This document shows positions 55,832 through 64,000 of a stretch of DNA of 64,000 nt, one piece after another. Each line of letters starts with the position of its first letter. The first letter of the stretch is position 1. Source of the stretch: Mycoplasmatales bacterium (GTDB lineage Bacteria; Bacillota_I; Bacilli_A; Mycoplasmatales; Metamycoplasmataceae); NCBI GenBank assembly GCA_013215715.1, contig JABSQT010000003.1, positions 1-64,000 on the forward strand, in the 5' to 3' direction. A program made the translations under genes and the position numbers. The notes under the pieces were generated by a model. The model had not been told where the DNA came from and did not search any database. It saw only the letters and a program-made list of their open reading frames with translations.

Positions 55832-58627
55832 TTATTTTTGAATTAAAAATATATGTTTATATTTAATGTCTTTTTCAACGTGAGGAGTTTTTACCGTAAA
55901 TATAATTTCTATATCATTTTCTGTTTGTTTTTCGATGTAAATTTTATATTCAGAGGTTTTGTTTGGTGACTCCTCAATTCCCAAATGTTCAAATAAATCA
56001 TTTATATTTGAAAAAGTCAACTTTGTAGTATTCCTTTTTATCTTCTTATTTTTGATAAGTTTTTTTAAAGAATGCAAATCCTTATTTTGAGTTTGTGCTT
56101 CATCCTTTAATTCAATGGGATATATTTCAAAATTATATCCATTTTTTTCAACCTCATTTTTAATCTCAATGATTGAAGTCATTTTAAAATAAGACATTTT
56201 ATTTGGAAGCTTTCAATCCTTGAAAGACTTTTGAGCAATAATAATTGCAATTGTATTAAATAACGTTCTCACATTCTTTTTACCGTATTTATTTTTAACT
56301 CCAATACCCCACTCAAATTCTCCGTCAATACATTTGCATAAGTAATCGTTATTACTTTTTCTTGTTATTCCTTTTTGTTCTTTTCATTCTTCTTTATTGT
56401 AATTTTCATCATTCGGGTTTTGAGCCATTAAAAATGAAGAAAACTTTTGCATATTTTTCTTTTCTGTTATTAAACTTAAAGATTTTATAACTTGTGCTTT
56501 TAGATGTTCAAAATTTGTTGAAGTGGTTGTATTTTTAACGTGAGCCATAATACCCTTATATGCTTTATGTTTATTATTGAATTCACTTTTAATTGCTTCT
56601 TGTATAAAAATGTCCGCAATTTCAGTATCTCCAAATATTTCTCCACTTTTATCAGACCAACTCCAAAAAACCCTATCTCCTAAATGTGCTTCGAATTCAC
56701 TTGAGCCATCTTTCTTGTCATTCATTTCCGAAACTATGCGTTTATTAAATTGGTACTCGGTTAAAAACGTTTTATTTCATTCCATTTTTTCTTCTGTTAA
56801 AGGTAATTTATGAACATATTTTTGGACAATTGAATTATATTTTTCTTTAATGAATTCTACACGTTTTTTTGCTACTAATTTTCATGATTTTTCATTTCAA
56901 ATAATACTTCTTTCTTTAAGATCTTCTTTACCATCATCAGCATAGTCGCCTTGTATTGAAATGTATTCTTCTAAATTTTCATATTCATCTAAATCATTAA
57001 ATTTAATCTTTATTCCATTTTTAATATTGGTATTTTTTCACAACTCACAATCTCAACTATCAATATTTCGATGTTCATGTTCTTCAACGCATTCTTTCTT
57101 CAATCAAGAAAAAATCATCTCATTAATGTTTATTAATATTTCTTTATCAAAGTCGACCTCATTTAGTTTTAAATCTGCAAAATTTATTTCTTTTTTTTCT
57201 TCCTTGAATTTAATTTCTAAAAAATCAATATCAGATATTCTCATGGATTTCTCTTTGGAATCCTCTCATGCAATTAAGTAATCAAAAGATTTAAAAACAC
57301 TCCTATCAAATATTTCACCTTCATCATATTTCACATCTTCTAACCATGATTTACCTAAAATTATTTTATATAATTTCATTTTTTTTATAGCAGTTTCAGT
57401 TTCAAAATTAATTTCTTCGCTGCTATTTCTCAGTTCTTTAATTTCACTTTTTCATTGATCATAATCATATAAGCAAGATTCAATTTCATTAATAATAGGA
57501 TTTATTCAAGTTCTTATATTACTCTTATTGCTAAAAGAGACAACCTCTGAATTGCATCATATCGCATAGGTATTGGGAAACGCTTTCTTTTCCGGATCAA
57601 CAATATTTATATTTATTGGTTTTGCAAATCCAAAATTTGAAAAGTCTTGTATATTTTCTATGGCTTTATTTTTTAAGTGTTTCTTTATATCTCTACTTTC
57701 TAAATCTTTATTATTCAATTCCTTAAATGCAATTTTAGAATGCTTAATTGATAATAAGGCCAATGTTTTTAAACCAAAATCAGGAACCAAAATATCATTT
57801 TTTAAAAATAATGTTCTTCAGTCTCCAAACGGCATAATGAAATACCCCTTATTACCCTCAACAATAATTAAAAGCTTCTTCTGATCACCTGAAATCCTTG
57901 AAAACATTTGTTGAGAATCATCCTTACCTTCTTTCTTTCTTTGATTTATGAAATTGTTTTTCACTTCTACTGGTATCGATGAATCTCATGATTGAACGGT
58001 TTTATTGTTTTTAAATCAAAAATGTAAATAACTTACTTTTTTATTGATTGGATCATTAGTTATGGAAATATCCGGGATTTGTTGAAAGGCTTTTCCGTTT
58101 TCATCGTATTTATTCTCTCAGTAAGCATCTTCAATTATTTTTTTTAATTCTTCAGTAATCGCCTCTAATTTTATTTCTGTTGTTTGTTTTGCGAATACCC
58201 CCTCTAAAAAGTTATCATTTAATTTAGCAACATGGGAATTCATCCTTACAATCTCTTTAAAACATTTCCTTTCACTCAAGATATTAGCCATTTTACGGTC
58301 CTTGGCATCTCACTCTATTTTTTGCATATCTTTTATATTGACTTCTTCAGTTATCTTCCCTTCTTGAGAAGGCGCTATTTTTTGGATGATATGACAAGAA
58401 TGATATTTAGTTTCATCCCCACTTACTTTATCAACTATTTTTTTTATAGATCTGCCGCACTCCACGATTAATCCACACTCTTTTTCAATAACTTCTACCA
58501 ATTCTTTTCTTGATGGTGCTGTTGTGGTTGTTTTTATGATAGATGGGAACTCATATTGTTGATTTTTAATTAAAAATATTTTGTTTTGCTCTTCAATAAT
58601 TGCTGCTGCTCTTTTATTTATTTTCAT
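55832..58627 (-). CDS. Degenerate Nudix domain fused to a DUF6119/TIGR04141-like protein
   Basis: 931 residues in one frame with many TGA Trp. Residues 1-105 resemble a Nudix domain (FLIKNQQYEFP then SRKELVEVIEKECGLIVE) but the Glu cluster of the Nudix box is incomplete, so catalysis is doubtful. Residues about 180-330 match the DUF6119/TIGR04141 layout: LLIIVEGNKGYFIMPFGDWR, FGLKTLALLSIKHSKI, and later Phe-Gly and Ile-Trp-Cys-Asn segments. This family is sporadic and found in defence islands. The C-terminal half is unassigned. A TATGAT box within a 28-bp inverted repeat lies just before the ATG; no ribosome binding site. Confidence 0.6.
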
Positions 58628-58638
58628 AATTAAATTTT

Positions 58639-58718
58639 AGCATCATAGCAATTTTTCTCAAAAATACTTATATGCTTTACGTGTTAGATTTATTTTTGAG
58701 AAAAATTGCTATGATGCT
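58639..58718. repeat. 28-bp perfect inverted repeat at the promoter of the Nudix-DUF6119 gene
   Basis: Arms 58639-58666 and 58691-58718 are exact reverse complements, separated by 24 bases. The left arm carries the minus-strand TATGAT box 12 bases before the gene at 58627; the right arm carries the same box facing the opposite remnant. Could be an inversion site, cruciform or hairpin. Confidence 0.75.
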
Positions 58719-58937
58719 TTAGATGAAAGTTTCAAAGATAAGTGAAATAAGAATAAAATATTTGGAATGCTTTCTAGTAAAGAAGTTCATAAAAATATCA
58801 ACAAAAATAAAATTGACATATTCGAAAAAATGTTTATGCATAATCATTTGAATAATTTAAGGTGAACACCAATCATAAAGATGCCCTTATATAAATTAAA
58901 AATATATTCAGAAATAATTGAGGAAAAACTTATTTAA
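58641..58937 (+). pseudogene. 3' remnant of an unknown gene
   Basis: Open frame of 98 codons without a start codon, running through the inverted repeat (a CYDALDESFKDKW stretch) to TAA at 58935-58937 and then a terminator. The 5' part of the gene is missing. Not recognised; the helical basic character would suit an Abi-type protein, but that is a guess. Confidence 0.45.
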
Positions 58938-58962
58938 AACCCCGAGAATAATCTTGGGTTTT
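58935..58962 (+). terminator. Terminator after the truncated gene
   Basis: AACCCCGAGA - ATAA - TCTTGGGTT plus T run, near-identical to the FRG gene terminator. Confidence 0.7.
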
Positions 58963-58972
58963 CTTATGCGAA

Positions 58973-59134
58973 ATGCACACTGATTTCATATTCATGAAAG
59001 TCAGTTACAACAAAGAACAAGATAGATATAAATTTAATTACTCTTCCTTATTAGAACTTGATGACAATACTCATAATACATACTATAAAAACATTTAGAT
59101 AATAAAAAAACTTATTATGTAAAGATAATGGATG
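58973..59134 (+). repeat. Remnant of the helicase-gene 3' end (copy e)
   Basis: ATGCACACTGATTTCATATT... TCAGTTACAACAAAGAACAA ... to AAAGATAATGGA follows 46938-47100 nearly throughout, with stops and a small deletion. Confidence 0.8.
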
Positions 59135-59217
59135 AAGTTCCAATAAGTCTTTAATTAAAAATAAAAAATATTTTAAATAATACTGATTCTTACACATATA
59201 TTAATGAAGGAGATTTT

Positions 59218-59730
59218 ATGGATAAATCATTAGATAAAAAAGAATTAATTCAAAAGATCTCTCGTTCAGAGTTTATAATTAAGAAAATAACAAATCATAA
59301 GAACGGTGATACAACTATAAGAATAGGGAAAGAGGGTAGTGTGAAAAAAGATACCAATAAGCCTGGCAATAATCCGGAACATTTTACAATTGCTCCTGAA
59401 TGATTTACTGCTTTTAGTAATAATTTAGATAAAGAATTTAAAAACATTAATAAGAAGTTTGATGATATTCACAATAAATTCAAGGATATTGACAAGAAAT
59501 TTGATGATATTCATAAGAAGTTTGATGATATCGATAAGAAGTTTGAGAACATTGACAAGAAATTTGACAACATCGAGAATAAATTCGATAATATTGAAAA
59601 AAAGTTTGAGAACATCGAGAAGAAATTGGATGATCACATTAGAGATTTCGATATTTTCAAAACAAAACAAGAAGCTTTTAATCAAAAGCTTCTAGAATGT
59701 CCTACAATTGCCGCAGAATTTAAAAAATAA
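59218..59730 (+). CDS. Coiled-coil protein with about eleven tandem heptads
   Basis: 170 residues, GAAGGAGA upstream. After a 60-residue polar domain (about residues 5-45 alpha/beta) come tandem 7-residue repeats of the form (K/N)KF(D/E)(D/N)I(D/E/H) at about 74-140, each from a 21-base unit; Phe and Ile at a/d positions predict a long coiled coil. It ends with a short helical tail. Repeat number can change by slippage. No signal peptide, so probably cytoplasmic. Function unknown; similar heptad-rich proteins are common in mycoplasmas. Confidence 0.75.
59431..59640 (+). repeat. Tandem 21-base coding repeats
   Basis: About ten units like AAGAAGTTTGATGATATTGAC encode the heptads; unit sequences vary silently, which argues for age and selection on protein rather than recent expansion. 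Confidence 0.75.
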
Positions 59731-59757
59731 ATCTTAAGAATATTCTTGAGATTTCTT
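59731..59757 (+). terminator. Imperfect terminator after the coiled-coil gene
   Basis: ATCTTAAGAA - TATTCTTGAGAT followed by TTCTT. Confidence 0.55.
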
Positions 59758-59764
59758 ATAATAA

Positions 59765-59949
59765 AATGCACGCTGATTTCACATTTGCAAAAGTCAGTTA
59801 CAACAAAGGAAATAATAGACATAAATTTAATTATTATTTGTTATTAGAACTAGATGATAATATCCATAATACTCATCATAAAACATTTAGATAATAAAAA
59901 ATTATTATATAAAGAAAATAGGGTAACAATATTAAAAGTTGAAATTTAA
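59765..59949 (+). repeat. Remnant of the helicase-gene 3' end (copy f)
   Basis: Nearly full-length match to 46938-47126, including the ATGCACGCTGATTTC start, GATGATAATA, and the final GTTGAAATTTAA. Frameshifted and without the rest of the gene. 59950-60144 holds only the next gene's promoter region. Confidence 0.8.
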
Positions 59950-60144
59950 TCAATAAAACTAGGGAATTAATGACTATACCAATAAAAAATTAATAACTTT
60001 AAACTCTAACTAAGAATAACATTTTTTCATCCTAGTTTTCTCTGTATTCCTTTTACAATCGTAAATAACAATTATAAAAAAATTTAATGATATAATTTTA
60101 TTAAGTTCATTTTAAATTTTAATCGCCAAATAGAATGAGAGAAA

Positions 60145-61056
60145 ATGAAAAAAACTAAAAAAATAGGGATGTTATCAATGGGTGCTGCAACAGTTGTTGC
60201 GATACCAATAGCGATGCAGTTTAATGTAACATCTAATAAAAATATAACAACCAAATCACACATAAACATCACCCAACTAAATAGCATAGATATAAAATCA
60301 AAAGAATTGTTTTTAAACTATAAAGGTTTAATTAACCCAACATTTAAATCAATCCATTTCACTAACCCTACAACTACAACTTCTAAAGATGGGAAAGTTG
60401 AATTTATATTGAAAGACTTTATTCCTGAGAAAGAAACTGTTATATTAAGACCAGGTTCAAAAGGTATTTTAAAGATTATTAATAACAAAGTAATAGTAAG
60501 TGGATTAAGAAATGGTGAACATGCTGAGATTATTATTGCTCCTATTAAGGGAGAACATTGAGTAAATGGTACAAGAGTTCCGATGTCTACAGGAACAAAA
60601 ACTTTAGTATCGAATTATATAGGTTTATCAAAACCAACAATTAAATCTATCGTCAAATCAAACCCCACAACCACAACTTCTAAAGATGGAAAAGTGGAAT
60701 TTATCTTGACTAAATTTATTCCTACAAAAATGTCTGTCACACTAAACCCAGGATCAAAAGGAATATTAAAGGTTGTTGGCAATAAGGCAATCGTTAGTGG
60801 ATTAGGAAATGGTGAACATGCTGAGATTATTATTGCTCCTATTAAAGGAGAATATTGAACAAATGGTACAAGAAAATCTATTCAATCTGCATCTAATAAC
60901 CTAGTTAATACAGAACACAGAAAAGTTAATAAAAATAAAGACGGACTTAGTAGAGCTGCTATTGCAGGGATTGTTGTTGGTTCTATATCCGGTCTATTAT
61001 TAATTATTGCATTACCCTTAATGCTTAAGAGAAATCTCAAAAAAAGACAAAAATAA
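60145..61056 (+). CDS. Surface protein with two tandem domains and C-terminal anchor
   Basis: 303 residues. Signal segment MKKTKKIGMLSMGAATVVAI, then two roughly 95-residue repeats (about 50-140 and 147-240) each with PTTTTSKDGKVEFIL, a PGSKGILK strand and a GNGEHAEIIIAPIKGE(H/Y)W end, then a membrane helix (about 272-294) with a basic tail. The repeats look like beta-sandwich adhesin domains. About 50 bases around its start are shared with the propeller protein gene at 62981, so leader and signal peptide were exchanged or duplicated. Confidence 0.75.
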
Positions 61057-61103
61057 AAATGATAATGAAATTATTCATTCAAATAAAATAAATTAAATAT
61101 TAT

Positions 61104-61136
61104 AAAAAAACCACTCTTGTATAGAGTGATTTTTTA
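61104..61136. terminator. Bidirectional terminator
   Basis: CACTCT - TGTAT - AGAGTG flanked by A and T runs, between the convergent surface-protein genes. Confidence 0.75.
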
Positions 61137-61154
61137 TTTATTTTAAACAGTATA

Positions 61155-62981
61155 TTAAATCAGTCCTTTAAGTTTGCTTCCAAAGTCTTGATCATTATCT
61201 TTTTTTGATTTTTTACCTTTTTTCTTAATTATGAAGATTGTTAATAAAATAATTCCAATTAAACCAACAACTCCACCTACAGAAGCACCAATGATTAAAC
61301 CTAAGTTACTTTTAGCATGATTTGTTTCTTTATTACTTTTAGTATGAGTCATTTGTTTATCGGTTAACGTTTCTATTGATTCATAACTATTTATATAAAG
61401 TTTTTCTTGTGGAGCATTTTTAGTAATTATTGTTACTGATACTTTAATTTTTCCATCTGTAGCTGATAAACTAAAGTTTTCAATTTTTGTAGAAGTTCCT
61501 TGTACAATGGCATCAAAATCAATCCCTAAAATTGTTTTAAGTTTTTCTTTATCGTGTCCGATTTCTGCAACAATATTCTTTGAAGTTTTCTTTAGTGATT
61601 TAGCTTTTTTTGAGGCATCAACAAAAGACATCTTTTCTATTTTTTCTTTAATTGTTAATTGTTCGTTTTGTATTTTCTCTTTTGATTCTTCGAGTCATTG
61701 AGTTGCACCTTTTTGAAGAACTTGTAATGGAACATCTTTACCCATAGCTCAAATATTTCCTCTAGAATCTTTAAATAATTCTCCTCAATCTCCATCCTTG
61801 ATTTTATTTCCATTTTTTGAAGCGAATTCTCATTTATTCCCATCATAAGAAAGTACTCCTTTTTTACCTAGGAATCAAAGAGTTCCATCGTCGCCTTCAA
61901 CAAATTTAGCCCCGGGAGTGTCTAGTCCACTACCGTGGGCGATGTCCCCCCCAACTTTCTTTCAGTCAGAAAAGGAATCAAATGTTTTAACACTAGGATT
62001 TCGAAGTGAACCATCCAATTTGTAGACGGTGGTGCTTGTTGTAAGTAGCAAGTCACCATTTTTAGTTTTAAATAATTTCGAACCAGCTCCTGAAATATTT
62101 GGTATTTCTTCTCAAGTTGTTTTACCATCCTTCAATACTTGGAAATGATTACGAGACAATATAAAAACATTTCCATTAGCTTCTACAATTGTTCCACTAC
62201 TTCCATCTGTAATTAAACTACCATTATTAGCGTCTTCTCAATTATTTGTATTCGAATTTAATTGTTGCAATCCCTTTTTTAAACCCATTGCTCACAATCT
62301 ATTTTTAGAGTCTTCAAACATGGTGAATCAACCACCATCAACTATATTGTTATTATGTTTAGCCTCTTCTCAATTATTTTCACCTACACGTAAAACCTTT
62401 AAAGTGGTACCTTGAGAACCCATTCAAAGATTTCCGTGTGAATCTTCAAATATTCTTAAACCTGGATCACCAGGTAAAACCAATGCTTTAATACCAGTTT
62501 TTGTTTTGATGTATACACGTTCTCATTCATCTTCTCCATTTCGCAGGACTTGGAATTGACCTCATCAACCAATTGCATAAATATCACCTTTACTTGTTTG
62601 GAAAATGTGCCCACCTTTACCATCAATTATTAAGCTTCTGTGTTTTGCTGCTTCTCACTTAGTTGCACCTTTACGCAGAACTTGTAATGGTGACTTGTTA
62701 CCCATAGCCCAAATATTTCCTTGTTTATCTTCTAACATGTTATTTGTAGCATCTGAGAGACCTTGTTTTATTTTATTACCTTGCAATAAATAACTTTTCT
62801 TGTAAGTTGTAGAACTAACAACCTTATTATATTGTTCTGGTGTCTCCATCAAATTTATTTTATGTTTTATAGAATTTTTACTTATCACATTTTGAGGAGT
62901 CATTAATGCAATTGTTGTTGGCATAATAACCATTGTTGCAGCACTGAATGAAATCATTGCTATTTTTTTAGTTTTTTTCAT
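61155..62981 (-). CDS. Surface protein with beta-propeller-like repeats and C-terminal anchor
   Basis: 608 residues. Signal segment MKKTKKIAMISFSAATMVIM, then at least eight units with Glu/Lys-Asp-x-x-Gly-Asn-(I/L)-W-(A/M)-x-G and LQVL(R/Q)KGATKW, the spacing of two-component-regulator/WD-like propeller blades (about 90-430). A linker helix region and a small domain (SATDGKIKVSVTII, about 490) precede a membrane helix (about 555-580) and Lys-rich tail. Many Trp are TGA. A host-facing adhesin or ligand-binding role is likely but inferred. Leader sequence matches the gene at 60145. Confidence 0.8.
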
Positions 62982-63334
62982 TTTCTCTCTATTCCATTTG
63001 GCGATTAAATATTTATTTAAAAATGAACTATTAATTTTATATCATTTTGTATTTTAAAAAATGTCATTTACAAATACAAAAAGGCAATAAAATTTGAAAG
63101 TATAACAAATCTTTTAAAACATACTTAATATTAATTATTCTTTCTTATTAGAACTTAATAATACTTAAACATATTGCAAAATCAAAACATAAATTTAGAT
63201 AAGAAAACGCAAATACTTCACAAAGATGTTTTATTATTTATTTAACTCAATATTGTTCCTAACAATTCTCTTTTTAAAAAAGTACATAATTTATAATAAA
63301 GTGTTACAAATTAGTTAAAATGGGGGCATTAAAA
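62982..63334. other. Intergenic stretch
   Basis: Leader of the propeller gene (TTAATCGCCAAAT and an AGAGAGAAAATG start region) up to about 63030, a small helicase-tail remnant at 63131-63160 and otherwise AT-rich sequence without genes. Confidence 0.5.
63131..63160 (+). repeat. Very short helicase-tail remnant (copy g)
   Basis: TTAATTATTCTTTCTTATTAGAACTT matches 46998-47025-type sequence over about 30 bases. Confidence 0.45.
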
Positions 63335-64000
63335 ATGTGGGAGTTTTATTTAAATAAATCAAATAAGAAAAATAGTTTAGTTTTGTCAGTGGTGTATTTA
63401 TTATCAGTAGTTTTTTCATGTGTTTCTTTTTTCTTCAAAAACCAAATAATTAACTTAAAAGAATATCATCATTTTATATTTTTATTTCTAGTCATTGGTA
63501 GCGTTTCAATTCTTTTGATAACTGCAACCTTATTCACTTGAATGAAAACTTTAAGGTGAAATAAAATATCCAAAGTTTTACAATGTCTCGTTATAGCTTT
63601 AAACTTTATATGTCTATTATTAATTGGTTCGCTTAGCATTCCGCCAACTTTTTTTTACAAATACTTGATTTTGGGTTTTTACATTTCCTGTAATTGCTAG
63701 TTTATCAGTTTTATTGATTACATTATTCGTAAATAAAAATAAATATGCTTTCATACTTAGATGAGCAATAATAATATTAATGGGTATTATTCCTTTAATC
63801 ATTGGTGCTTTATTAAAAAATAATGTTTTAATGATTGGTGGAGGGTGAGTTGTTATTTGAGCAATTATAAATGAACTTTGAGAAATGCTTGTTGTTTATA
63901 TTTTCTTAAGGAAGGGGAAGTTATTAAGTTCTTATCCCTTTGCTCCTATGGCAGTTATCATTTTATTTGCTGCATTGGCATTAGACTCAATATTAAACTT
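63335..64000 (+). pseudogene. Membrane protein with a frameshift in an 8-T run, cut by window end
   Basis: From ATG at 63335 (GGGGGC 8 bases upstream; an in-frame ATG at 63320 is possible) four hydrophobic helices are open to TAG near 63699-63701. The family sequence continues in another frame after TTTTTTTT at about 63649-63656 and stays open to base 64000, where GIIPLIIGALLKNNVLMIG aligns with the protein at 15952. The homopolymer could be phase-variable, mutated or misread. The 3' end is outside the window. Confidence 0.65.

Noticed and set aside
59425-59685. Minus-strand hydrophobic ORF and possible CRISPR-like array
   Set aside because: It is the antisense of the tandem heptad-coding repeats; repeat units are contiguous with no spacers.
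1-64000. Many apparent short genes ending at TGA
   Set aside because: Conserved domains continue through TGA in the same frame, so these are pieces of longer genes read with TGA as Trp.

Overview
The window reads as an AT-rich mollicute chromosome (Mycoplasma/Spiroplasma/Entomoplasma-like). TGA must be read as tryptophan: helicases, methyltransferases, the KAP NTPase and others stay open only with TGA as Trp, often inside conserved motifs. Starts mostly have AAAGGAG-like ribosome binding sites. A second group of genes has a TATAAT/TATTAT box 3-9 nt before the ATG and is probably leaderless. No rRNA, tRNA or CRISPR array was recognised. The only clear housekeeping metabolism is a nanE-PTS operon at 50.9-53.6 kb.

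Layout. 0-2.2 kb: small surface/membrane proteins. 2.3-3.3 kb: a tiny basic peptide and a frameshifted membrane gene. 3.4-6.95 kb (minus): PD-(D/E)XK protein, SMC-like ATPase and a Shedu-type nuclease broken by an amber codon. 7.1-7.8 kb: a small deaminase-like gene between two inverted structured repeats. 7.8-15.8 kb: an SF1 helicase with an unknown partner, then a DUF4011-like helicase-nuclease. 15.9-18.4 kb: membrane proteins, a cysteine-rich miniprotein and an LRR lipoprotein set between two copies of one gene's 3' end. 18.5-23.8 kb: Hachiman-like HamA/HamB, divergent from a UvrD-like ATPase plus partner. 24.4-26.4 kb: an orphan gene and a dead IS3-type element. 26.5-29.4 kb: a KAP NTPase. 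29.5-34.5 kb: a DUF262/DUF1524 protein, an unknown protein and 5mC methyltransferase 1, divergent from a GIY-YIG nuclease. 34.6-37.0 kb: SIR2/AbiH-like protein and an HNH pair. 37-40.4 kb: tyrosine recombinase, an Asn-rich peptide, HNH nuclease and 5mC methyltransferase 2. 40.5-50.5 kb: DUF262-HNH, ImmA-like peptidase plus membrane protein, helicase with a DUF2726-like tail, HNH, sigma-like HTH and metallo-beta-lactamase genes. 54.2-59.7 kb: FRG-TPR, Nudix-DUF6119-like and coiled-coil proteins. 60-64 kb: surface proteins and a frameshifted membrane protein.

Most of the window is therefore a defence/restriction island made of short operons. Its most striking feature is a pair of apparent DNA-inversion switches at the 5' ends of the two cytosine methyltransferases. 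Each is a short promoter-bearing segment bounded by inverted repeats sharing the core AACYAAGGTTA. At methyltransferase 1 the promoter and ATG face the gene (ON). At methyltransferase 2 the promoter, ribosome binding site and ATG face the other way, and the gene has no start codon (OFF); inverting the segment would supply an in-frame ATG. A complete tyrosine recombinase gene lies 3 kb away.

A second island-wide pattern is at least six decayed copies of the 3' end of the 44-47 kb helicase gene. Five of them lie directly behind the stop and hairpin of another gene or fragment, which suggests repeated cassette exchange at one ancestral site. Function calls rest on motifs read by eye; no database search was run.
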